A stretch of DNA of 64,000 nucleotides, taken from Saprospiraceae bacterium (GTDB lineage: Bacteria; Bacteroidota; Bacteroidia; Chitinophagales; Saprospiraceae). A program made the translations under genes and the position numbers. Positions within the stretch are counted from its first letter, which is position 1. The number at the start of each line of letters is the position of its first letter. The stretch spans positions 25,401-89,400 of the forward strand of contig JAIPBL010000014.1 in the NCBI GenBank assembly GCA_021739645.1, in the 5' to 3' direction. Below the pieces are notes generated by a model that did no database searches, was not told the DNA's origin, and saw nothing but the letters and a program-made list of their open reading frames with translations. Below are positions 53,991-60,566 of the stretch, piece after piece.

Positions 53991-54638
53991 TCACAATCTC
54001 GCAATCACCGTCTTGTTTCCTTTCACCTTCTGCCCCATCGTCACTTCAATTTTGGCATCGAGTGGCAAGTAAAGGTCAACCCGGGAACCGAATTTGATAA
54101 AACCAAAGTCCATTCCTTGGTGCACTTGGTCGCCCTCGTTCACATAGTTCACGATGCGTTTGGCCATGGCCCCAGCGATTTGTCGGAGCAAAACTTCGTC
54201 CTCGCCGCTGTCAATCACGAGCGTCGTTCGCTCGTTCTCGCTCGACGATTTGGGATGCCAAGCCACGAGGTACTTCCCAGGGTGGTAGCGGAAATAGTTC
54301 ACCGTGCCACTGACTGGGTTGCGGTTCACGTGAACGTTGGTTGGAGACATGAAAATGGAGACTTGCAGGCGCTTGTCGTCGAAGTATTCTCCCTCGTGGG
54401 CCTGTTCGATGACGACGATTTTACCATCGGCGGGTGCGTAAACGAGGTTGTTGTCGGCCACCATGATTTCACGGCGGGGATTCCTGAAAAACTGTAAAAT
54501 CAGTAGAAACAAAACGCCGGAGGCTATGCTGGATAATTTGAGATAATTTGGCAAGTACCAGTAAATCAAGAAATTAACGACCGCCAATACAATCAAGAAA
54601 GTGATTAAAATCTTGTGTCCTTCTTTGTGGATTTTCAT
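53991..54638 (-). CDS. psd: Phosphatidylserine decarboxylase family protein
   Basis: 215 residues, matching the short (type II, PssD/Asd-like) form common in Bacteroidota. One or two N-terminal membrane segments (about 10-50) precede FFRNPRREI, YAPADGKIVVIEQ, SIFMSPTNVHVNRNPVSG and FRYHPGKYLVAWHPKSSSEN. The processing site is in MDFGFIKFGSRVDLYLP: Ser185 of FGS becomes the pyruvoyl group after self-cleavage. The enzyme makes phosphatidylethanolamine from phosphatidylserine at the inner membrane. No pssA gene is in the window. Confidence 0.93.
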   Translation of the reverse strand: MKIHKEGHKILITFLIVLAVVNFLIYWYLPNYLKLSSIASGVLFLLILQFFRNPRREIMVADNNLVYAPADGKIVVIEQAHEGEYFDDKRLQVSIFMSPTNVHVNRNPVSGTVNYFRYHPGKYLVAWHPKSSSENERTTLVIDSGEDEVLLRQIAGAMAKRIVNYVNEGDQVHQGMDFGFIKFGSRVDLYLPLDAKIEVTMGQKVKGNKTVIARL

Positions 54639-54747
54639 TGCTGTTTAAAAATTTAAAAAACGGAAATGTCGCTTCCGATAAATAGGGCTTGAGTCTTGCC
54701 TGGCATTTGGGGTGGCAAAAATAGTTCGGATTTTTCGTTTTTTTCTT

Positions 54748-55545
54748 TCAAATTCGATGCCCAGCCAATTTGCCGGATTCCAGCACATATAAAATCCCGT
54801 TGGCCACCTGCACTTTGGCCACTTGCTCCAGCTCAAATGGCAGGGTAAATGGCCGTTCGAGCAGCGCCGTAAGGTGGAACGACCAAAGCTGCCCTTCCCG
54901 AAAGTACACCAACTGGTCATCCATTACTTGAAACTCCCTAAGGCCCGGCAGGGGGATAGTCTTCCTGTACCGCCCGAAAATATCGAAGACGAGTACACCC
55001 ACGTCGGGGTCGGTCATGAACACCGTTTGCTCCCGCTCCACCAAAAAAACGGGGTGCAGCGGCTGGCCAGTTGCCAAGCTCAGGTCGCCGCTTTGTGCGA
55101 TAACCGTGCCGTCCGCCGTGATTTTTTTCAAGAAAAAACTCGTCTCGTCGTACACCCAAAGCAGCCCGTCACTGGAAGTGCCTACCGCCCTTGCCCCCTG
55201 AAACCCCAATTGAAAGAGGTTGAACTGGCCGGTGACGGACAGGGTTCGGTCAAGCGTCAGTACCGTCTGGTAGTCTGGAAAAAAAAGCAGCAGGTGGAAC
55301 GGATTGGTAGCATCCAACAGGCTGGCCTCACCGAGCGTCCGGTTGGGGTAGCGGAATTGCTCCACACCATCGGGCGAGTATTTAACCACCTGATTGTCAA
55401 CGGTTAGTGTGTAAATATTGCCAAGGTTGTCGGTGGTGAAGTTTTTTATTATTTGGGTAAAAACGGCGGGGGGTTGAGCAAGTACAGGGTGCGTTTTTCC
55501 GAAAAGAAGAAGGAGGAGAAGCAACACGAGCTTGTGGTCGCCCAA
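54748..55545 (-). CDS. Exported beta-propeller-like protein of unknown function
   Basis: About 265 residues if it starts at the TTG at 55545 (GTG at 55527 is another option). Either gives a clean signal peptide LVLLLLLLLFGKTHPVLA. ATG starts at 55641-55653 would force translation through a foldable repeat element and overlap the LpxH-like stop. The mature part alternates blade-like strands (NLGNIYTLTVDNQVVKYSPD, LLWVYDETSFFLKKITADG, GVLVFDIFGRYRKTIPLPG, GQLWSFHLTALLERPFTL), like NHL/beta-propeller proteins. No catalytic motif is seen, and the family is not recognised. Confidence 0.7.
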   Translation of the reverse strand: MGDHKLVLLLLLLLFGKTHPVLAQPPAVFTQIIKNFTTDNLGNIYTLTVDNQVVKYSPDGVEQFRYPNRTLGEASLLDATNPFHLLLFFPDYQTVLTLDRTLSVTGQFNLFQLGFQGARAVGTSSDGLLWVYDETSFFLKKITADGTVIAQSGDLSLATGQPLHPVFLVEREQTVFMTDPDVGVLVFDIFGRYRKTIPLPGLREFQVMDDQLVYFREGQLWSFHLTALLERPFTLPFELEQVAKVQVANGILYVLESGKLAGHRI

Positions 55546-55620
55546 TTTATTGGGCAGACCGATTCGAAGGTCCCGGTCTGCCCAATAATCCCGATAGCTA
55601 TCGGGAGGAAGACCACAGCT
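55529..55620. repeat. Composite foldable element: nested inverted repeats plus perfect 18-base palindrome
   Basis: Outer arms 55529-55539 and 55611-55620 (one bulge) enclose a 12-bp perfect hairpin (55549-55560 with 55575-55586) and the palindrome TCCCGATAGCTATCGGGA (55589-55606). It fills the gap between the LpxH-like stop and the next gene's start. Confidence 0.75.
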
Positions 55621-56383
55621 ATTTCCCAAACACTTTTCCATGCTCATTTTCAAAAAAACGAAGTTGCAAATCTTGGCCGTCGAATACGCCGTAGGAGTTA
55701 AACACCAACCAGTCGCCTAAGTTGATGTAACGGCTTTTCCCGTTTTTAAGTGTGTAGTCAATGGGCAGGTGGCGGTGGCCGAAGACGAAATAGTCAATGT
55801 CAGGTGTCAAATCGAGTTGGTCATTGCAGAAACCGACGAGCCGTTCCCGCTCCGCTCCCTGAAACTTGGGGTCGCTGGGATTGGCCTTTCGGCTCGTGCC
55901 GCTGAAGGCCGTCATCGCCCAAAGCCCGCCGTTGGGGTGCAGCCGTTCAAACAGCCACTGGCAGGCTCGGTTGGCAAACACCGACTTGATGAATTTGTAA
56001 CCGTAGTCGCCCGACCCCAGTCCATCGCCGTGCCCAATGAAGAATTTTTTACCCGAAAATTCCCGTGTGATTGGCTCCCGATAGGTGGGAATGCCCAGTT
56101 CTTCTTCAAAATATCGGAACATCCACATGTCGTGGTTGCCGGTGAAAAAGTAGATGGGCAGCCCCTGGTCCCGCATTTCGGCCAGCTTGCCCAGCAGCCG
56201 CACATAGCCTTTTGGGATGACCCGACTGTACTCGAACCAGTAGTCGAACACGTCGCCGACGAGGTAGAGCGCCTCGGCATCTGGGGCGATGCTTTCCAGC
56301 CAGCGCACGATGAGCCGCTCCCGTTCCCGGCTCGTCAGTTTGCCGTCGGTGCCGAGGTGGAAGTCGGAGGCGAAATAAATCAT
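55619..56383 (-). CDS. UDP-2,3-diacylglucosamine diphosphatase (LpxH-like)
   Basis: 254 residues from the ATG at 56383; the longer frame would translate the heptamer array 56386-56407. Metallophosphoesterase motifs are complete: SDFHLG (D7, H9), GDVFDYWFEY, GNHDMW, GHGDGLGSGDYGYKFIKSVF and GHRHLP. The FDYW and long insert with LFERLHPNG match LpxH-type enzymes, which split UDP-diacylglucosamine to lipid X and UMP at the inner leaflet in lipid A synthesis. A paralogous phosphoesterase role cannot be excluded without comparison. Neighbouring PSD suggests an envelope-lipid cluster. Confidence 0.85.
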   Translation of the reverse strand: MIYFASDFHLGTDGKLTSRERERLIVRWLESIAPDAEALYLVGDVFDYWFEYSRVIPKGYVRLLGKLAEMRDQGLPIYFFTGNHDMWMFRYFEEELGIPTYREPITREFSGKKFFIGHGDGLGSGDYGYKFIKSVFANRACQWLFERLHPNGGLWAMTAFSGTSRKANPSDPKFQGAERERLVGFCNDQLDLTPDIDYFVFGHRHLPIDYTLKNGKSRYINLGDWLVFNSYGVFDGQDLQLRFFENEHGKVFGK

Positions 56384-56385
56384 TC

Positions 56386-56476
56386 GATTGCGGATTGCGG
56401 ATTGCGGAAGTGCATCTGGCAAAAAGTGTCGAAGGAATACCGACGAACCCCAATCCGCAATCTGCAATCCGCAATC
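56386..56476. repeat. Inverted heptamer arrays (ATTGCGG / CCGCAAT) filling the LpxH-HAO gap
   Basis: Three ATTGCGG heptamers (56386-56407) and their reverse complements (56455-56476, one mismatch) face each other across 47 bases. The left array starts 3 bases upstream of the LpxH-like ATG; the right one ends 4 bases from the HAO stop. Confidence 0.85.
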
Positions 56477-56479
56477 CCT

Positions 56480-56998
56480 TCACATTTTCTCCATCACCGT
56501 CCCACATTTTTTGCAGGTGCGGTGCTCCTCGTTGTTCATGAACTCGCCGATGGCGGCCTTGATTTGGGTGCCAATATCCTTGAGCGGGAAGCCGGCCTCG
56601 TAGAGTTTCTCGTTGCAGTTTTCGCAAAACCACATCAACTTGTCCACCTCGCCGGGGTTGCGGTAGCGCTCGATGACGATGCCCACGGTGTCGGCGGGGC
56701 GCTGCGGCGAGTGTGGGATGCGGGGTGGCAACAAAAACATCTCGCCCTCTTTGATGTGAATGGTCTCCGGACTGCCGTCTTCATTGATGATTTTCACCGA
56801 GATGTCGCCCTGGAGTTGGTAAAAAAGCTCCTCGCCGTCTTCCCAGTGGTAGTCCTTGCGGCCGTTCGGGCCGCCGACCATCATCACGATGTAGTCGTCG
56901 TTGCCGAGGTAAACTTGTTTGTTGCCGACGGGTGGTTGGAGCATGTGGCGGTTGTCATCCACCCATTTCATGACATTGAAAGGTTTTGAAATGGCCAT
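56480..56998 (-). CDS. nbaC: 3-hydroxyanthranilate 3,4-dioxygenase
   Basis: 172 residues from the ATG at 56998; the longer frame would translate another heptamer array. The cupin has KDYHWEDGEELFYQLQGDIS and PRIPHSPQRP, giving iron ligands H51, E57 and H96. A rubredoxin-like C-terminal zinc/iron site has two CxxC pairs (C125/C128 in CENC and C162/C165 in CKKC), as in the bacterial dimeric form. The enzyme opens 3-hydroxyanthranilate to the precursor of quinolinate, in the eukaryote-like kynurenine route to NAD+ that many Bacteroidota use. Other pathway genes are not in the window. Confidence 0.95.
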   Translation of the reverse strand: MAISKPFNVMKWVDDNRHMLQPPVGNKQVYLGNDDYIVMMVGGPNGRKDYHWEDGEELFYQLQGDISVKIINEDGSPETIHIKEGEMFLLPPRIPHSPQRPADTVGIVIERYRNPGEVDKLMWFCENCNEKLYEAGFPLKDIGTQIKAAIGEFMNNEEHRTCKKCGTVMEKM

Positions 56999-57008
56999 AT
57001 TTGATTTC

Positions 57009-57031
57009 GGATTGTGGATTGCGGATTGCGG
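57009..57031. repeat. Heptamer array (GGATTGC words) upstream of the dioxygenase
   Basis: Three head-to-tail heptamers, one with C to T, lie 10 bases upstream of the dioxygenase ATG on the minus strand. The word is the same as at 56386-56476, so the gene is bracketed by the same repeat. Confidence 0.7.
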
Positions 57032-57153
57032 AGAGTTGTCCCCGAAATTCAAAATCCTGCGTTTCTTGAATTACTTTCGCCCATGATTTGGGACTTTGTT
57101 TTGCCCTTCGGGCAATATTGCCAAGGGCAAAAGAACAAATTTTTTTACCGAAA

Positions 57154-57939
57154 ATGAATTTAAACCTACACGGAAAAAACGCCCTCGTGGGCGGCAGCAG
57201 CAAGGGTATCGGGCGGGCTTCGGCCATTGAACTGGCAAAGCTCGGTGCCAACGTCACGCTCATGGCACGGGATGCCGAGCGCCTGTCGGAGGCACTGGAC
57301 GAGCTGGACAGCTCACAAGGCCAGCACCACGATTTTCTCATCGCCGACTTTTCTGATGCCGCCGATTTGCACAAAAAAGTGCATAGCCTGGTGAGCGGAA
57401 AAACTATCCACATCCTCATCAACAACACGGGCGGCCCACCGGGCGGCCCTGCTGCTGAGGCTTCTGGGCAAGCATTTTTACAGGCGTTCAACAATCACCT
57501 CATTTGCAACCATACCCTGATGCAACTGGTGCTGCCGGGCATGAAGGAAGCTGGATTCGGGCGCATCATCAACATTATTTCCACCTCGGTGAAACAGCCC
57601 ATCGAAGGACTGGGCGTGTCGAACACCATTCGGGGTGCCGTGGCCAACTGGGCGAAAACCTTGGCTGGAGAGCTTGGCCCGCACGGCATCACCGTGAACA
57701 ACGTGCTGCCCGGCTCCACGATGACGGGCCGCCTGGAGGAAATTGCCAATGCGAACGCCGCCAAAACGGGAGCGACCTCAGATGCTGTTTTTGAAAACTG
57801 GAAAAAAGAAATCCCGCTGCGCCGCATCGCCGACCCAAGCGAGGTGGCCGCCGCTGTGGCGTTTTTGGCATCACCAGCTGCCTCGTACATTTCCGGCATC
57901 AATTTGCCAGTGGACGGAGGCAGGACGAAAAGTTTATGA
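57154..57939 (+). CDS. SDR family oxidoreductase with altered catalytic motif
   Basis: 261 residues from the ATG at 57154. The Rossmann motif is ALVGGSSKGIGRASAIE (TGxxxGIG-type at 13-20), the NNAG-type motif reads INNTGGPPGGP (90-100), and the catalytic serine is in IINIISTSVKQP (near 143). Where classical SDRs have YxxxK, this sequence has VSNTIRGAVANWAKTL: Ser/Asn replaces Tyr and Arg replaces Lys. I recall a subgroup of FabG-like SDRs with this feature, so it is probably not a mutation. Redox activity is uncertain. The end GINLPVDGGRTKSL is standard. The stop is directly followed by the heptamer hairpin. Confidence 0.85.
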   Translation: MNLNLHGKNALVGGSSKGIGRASAIELAKLGANVTLMARDAERLSEALDELDSSQGQHHDFLIADFSDAADLHKKVHSLVSGKTIHILINNTGGPPGGPAAEASGQAFLQAFNNHLICNHTLMQLVLPGMKEAGFGRIINIISTSVKQPIEGLGVSNTIRGAVANWAKTLAGELGPHGITVNNVLPGSTMTGRLEEIANANAAKTGATSDAVFENWKKEIPLRRIADPSEVAAAVAFLASPAASYISGINLPVDGGRTKSL

Positions 57940-57944
57940 GTTAC

Positions 57945-58009
57945 GAGTTTTGAGTTTTGAGTTTTGAGTTGGGGGGCCACTCAAAACTCAAAACTCAAAA
58001 CTCAAAACT
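57945..58009. repeat. Heptamer-array hairpin (GAGTTTT / AAAACTC), 25-bp perfect stem
   Basis: Left arm 57945-57969 and right arm 57979-58003 are exact reverse complements made of 7-base units around a 9-base G-rich loop; the right array continues to 58009. It spans from the SDR stop to 7 bases before the likely DUF3137 GTG start. Confidence 0.9.
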
Positions 58010-58016
58010 TCTCCAA

Positions 58017-58937
58017 GTGAATCCAGCAGAATTTCGACTTTTTTACAACCAAACCATCCACCCGGAGTTGATGCGGTTGGACAAGCAACGGCTGCGCATG
58101 TTGCGGCTGATTCTGTTTTCGGCGGGGTTGTGGTTGTTGGTATTTGTGCTGGTTTACTCGCTGTCGGAGTTTCTGTTTGCGGCAATGGCATCGCTGCCGT
58201 TCATGTTTTACCTGGCCATTGTTGGAGCGAGGGTGCGGCGTTTCACGGCAACTTTCAAGCCGAGCGTCGTCAAATTGGTGCTCGATTTCATTGATGACGG
58301 CCCACTGTTTGGCGACCTAAAGTACCACGCCAAGCGCATGATTCCCATTGATAAATTTTTGCGGAGCAAACTCTTCATCACCCGCCCGGCGGTGTATGAA
58401 GGGGAGGACTACATCGAGGGCCGCATCGGCGACGTGGAGTTCGAGCTGTGCGAGCTGAAGGTGCAGGAGTTTTCGAGGGTGCGGCAGCGGCTGGATTCCG
58501 TGTTTCGGGGTGTTTTCCTTCGGGCAAAATTTCATTACCCACTCAAAGGCTCCGTGCTCGTCGTGCCGAGGGCACGGCTGCCCTACCTTTCCGAAACCGT
58601 GAAAGCCTTTGTGGGAAATGGAGGGCAAAACATGGACGGGTTCATCAAAAACGCCAAATTCCGGGAGGCTTATATCACCTACGGCAGCCGAAACACCAAA
58701 GTCACTGACCTGCTGACGGAGGAATTGATGGAGTTCATCCTCACCTACGGCAAGCGCCACGACAGCATCAGCTTATCCATTTTGGGCGACCATTGCTACG
58801 TGGCCTTGTGGAACGAAAAGGATATTTTGGAACCGAAACTGTTCCAGTCAAACGTCAGCTTCGAGCTGGTGCGGGAGTTTTACAACGATATTTATTCGGC
58901 GATGTACGTGGTGATGGCACTGGATAGGAGTCATTGA
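58017..58937 (+). CDS. DUF3137 domain membrane protein
   Basis: 306 residues from a GTG at 58017. There is no ATG in the frame upstream; a TTG at 57957 would translate the hairpin repeat (reading HSKLKTQNSKL), so the GTG is preferred. The N-terminal helix leads into two membrane segments (about 30-47 and 50-68: LILFSAGLWLLVFVLVYSLS, LFAAMASLPFMFYLAIVGA). The soluble part FHYPLKGSVLVVPRARLPYL, FREAYITYGSRNTKVTDLLT and ISLSILGDHCYVALWNEKDI matches DUF3137, a widespread family of unknown function. The start codon sits just after a foldable repeat, which could limit translation. Confidence 0.85.
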   Translation: MNPAEFRLFYNQTIHPELMRLDKQRLRMLRLILFSAGLWLLVFVLVYSLSEFLFAAMASLPFMFYLAIVGARVRRFTATFKPSVVKLVLDFIDDGPLFGDLKYHAKRMIPIDKFLRSKLFITRPAVYEGEDYIEGRIGDVEFELCELKVQEFSRVRQRLDSVFRGVFLRAKFHYPLKGSVLVVPRARLPYLSETVKAFVGNGGQNMDGFIKNAKFREAYITYGSRNTKVTDLLTEELMEFILTYGKRHDSISLSILGDHCYVALWNEKDILEPKLFQSNVSFELVREFYNDIYSAMYVVMALDRSH

Positions 58938-58954
58938 TGCTATTCAGGCTTGGT

Positions 58955-58987
58955 ACCGATAGGATTGCATTGAGCAATCCTATCGGT
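58955..58987. terminator. Bidirectional hairpin between convergent genes
   Basis: Arms ACCGATAGGATTGC (58955-58968) and GCAATCCTATCGGT (58974-58987) are exact reverse complements with a 5-base loop, midway between the DUF3137 gene and the T9SS gene ending at 59009. Confidence 0.8.
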
Positions 58988-59008
58988 TGAGGCACACGTT
59001 GCCATGGT

Positions 59009-60505
59009 TCAATCTTTTATGATGATGAGCTTCCCGCTCCCGACCGTCCCCCTCCCGTTTACCACCCGCCAAAAGTACAGCCCCGACGCCACTCCCGCCA
59101 GCCCAACCTCCGCCTCCTGCTTCCCTGCCTGCCCCTGTGGGGCCGACAAAACGGCGCTGGCGACCTCCCTGCCCAGCGCATCGTGCAATGACCAAGTGGA
59201 CTCATTGTACAAAGGTGCAGGCAGCAAGACCGTGACCTGCCCGTTGGCTGGGTTGGGGTACACCTTAATTTCACTTTGTACCAGCTTCACCTCGTCATTG
59301 GCCGTGGGCACACAGACGGGCTGCCCGGTGCCTAGCCTATAATTGGGGAAGTTGGGCATGGAGAGGGTGTTATAGGATGGCAACTGCACCCCATGCTGGA
59401 CAAAGTCACAGGCCAAGCCAGGCTCGTCGGGATAATTCACCACGTGTAGCACGTCGCAGCCGTTGTAGGTACAGCAGTAAATCTTGCAGTCGGGTGCTAG
59501 CTGGCAGCTAAAAAAAGTGGTGGCAAAAGGCGACATATAGCCGTCATACTCCCCAAGCAGCACCTGTGATGCGGCGATGTCGGGAGCCTGCAGGTCGTAT
59601 TGGTAAAATTTAACCTGTGAAGAGATGTAAAGGTAGCGAGAATTGGGGGAAATAGCGGCACCCCCAACAAAAGCGGTGTCCTGAGGTATTATAATATGCT
59701 GGTAATTACTCAACTCACCCGTAGAACGGTCAAAGTCAAAAATCTGAATGTCATCGGCTGGGTTGTACCTAATATATTTAGTTCCATTCGGTGAGAAAAT
59801 AGCCTGGCCGCCACCATCTCCAGCATATAATGTTGAATCTCCAATAGATTGTGTGTTAACAGATTCTATCCCATTTGGGGTAAAATGTATTTTGAAGTAA
59901 ACATTTGATGTCCGCTTTGGGGTTATTATCCACCAATCAACATTGTTATTATGCTTTACAGCAGTTAAATCGCCAGAATGCATGGTGTCTTCTAAAACAA
60001 GAACATTTTTTTCGATAACCTTTCCTAACCCATTATTCTGTTCCATATCAATTTTGGAGTAGTAAAGCTTGTCCAAAAAGACATCAAATACAGAATCCGT
60101 TGTAACCAATTTTATGCCTTGGTGGAAAAGGTAATATATTTTTGATTCTGCTTGGAATGCTATTCCGCCTCTAATAGCAGGATATGCATTAAAAGAACCT
60201 GAACAGTAACTATTATGGATTGAGCCAGGGTTAATATCGTTGCCATTTTCCATGATATTGTCGTTCTTATTAAAAATGTCACAACCATTTGTATAGAATA
60301 ATAGCTTTCCCAAACTATCAGCCATGCTTACATTCGTAACATGCATTATAGTGCTCCTATCAGCAAATGATATAGTGGGAGGCGTGGTGTTGAAGTCCAT
60401 TGTTGTGCCTCCATTATTTCCAAGTACCCATATATAATCGCTTTTTTGAGCTATGGAAAAGCAATAGATTGATGTAAAAACTACAATAAAAATATATGTT
60501 TTCAT
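59009..60505 (-). CDS. T9SS type A cargo with propeller-like domain (paralogue of the 42810 N-terminus)
   Basis: 498 residues with signal MKTYIFIVVFTSIYCFSIA. The propeller-like region has LYYSKIDMEQNNGLGKVIEK, TAVKHNNNVDWWIITPK, FSPNGTKYIRYN, IQIFDFDRSTGELSN, AISPNSRYLYISS and PNFPNYRLG, matching the 1030-residue protein segment by segment. It lacks that protein's Ig and PKD domains: the type A sorting domain (IKVYPNPANGQVTVLLPAPL ... VASGLYFWRVVNGRG) follows directly. The propeller part is AT-rich, the sorting domain GC-rich, so the sorting domain may have been acquired separately. Binding or adhesion is the likely role; no enzyme residues are evident. Confidence 0.87.
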   Translation of the reverse strand: MKTYIFIVVFTSIYCFSIAQKSDYIWVLGNNGGTTMDFNTTPPTISFADRSTIMHVTNVSMADSLGKLLFYTNGCDIFNKNDNIMENGNDINPGSIHNSYCSGSFNAYPAIRGGIAFQAESKIYYLFHQGIKLVTTDSVFDVFLDKLYYSKIDMEQNNGLGKVIEKNVLVLEDTMHSGDLTAVKHNNNVDWWIITPKRTSNVYFKIHFTPNGIESVNTQSIGDSTLYAGDGGGQAIFSPNGTKYIRYNPADDIQIFDFDRSTGELSNYQHIIIPQDTAFVGGAAISPNSRYLYISSQVKFYQYDLQAPDIAASQVLLGEYDGYMSPFATTFFSCQLAPDCKIYCCTYNGCDVLHVVNYPDEPGLACDFVQHGVQLPSYNTLSMPNFPNYRLGTGQPVCVPTANDEVKLVQSEIKVYPNPANGQVTVLLPAPLYNESTWSLHDALGREVASAVLSAPQGQAGKQEAEVGLAGVASGLYFWRVVNGRGTVGSGKLIIIKD

Positions 60506-60522
60506 AAGTCAAATGCAAATAA

Positions 60523-60548
60523 GGGGCATAGCTGTTCAGCTATGCCCC
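60523..60548. terminator. Hairpin after the last T9SS gene
   Basis: Arms GGGGCATAGCT (60523-60533) and AGCTATGCCCC (60538-60548) pair perfectly with a 4-base loop, 18 bases from the stop at 60567. Confidence 0.7.
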
Positions 60549-60566
60549 GAGATTAGGGAAATAGAT

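Noticed and set aside
53991..58937. Kynurenine/NAD or lipid A operon
   Set aside because: The lpxH-like, nbaC, PSD and SDR genes belong to different pathways and strands and are separated by hairpins, so an operon is not supported.
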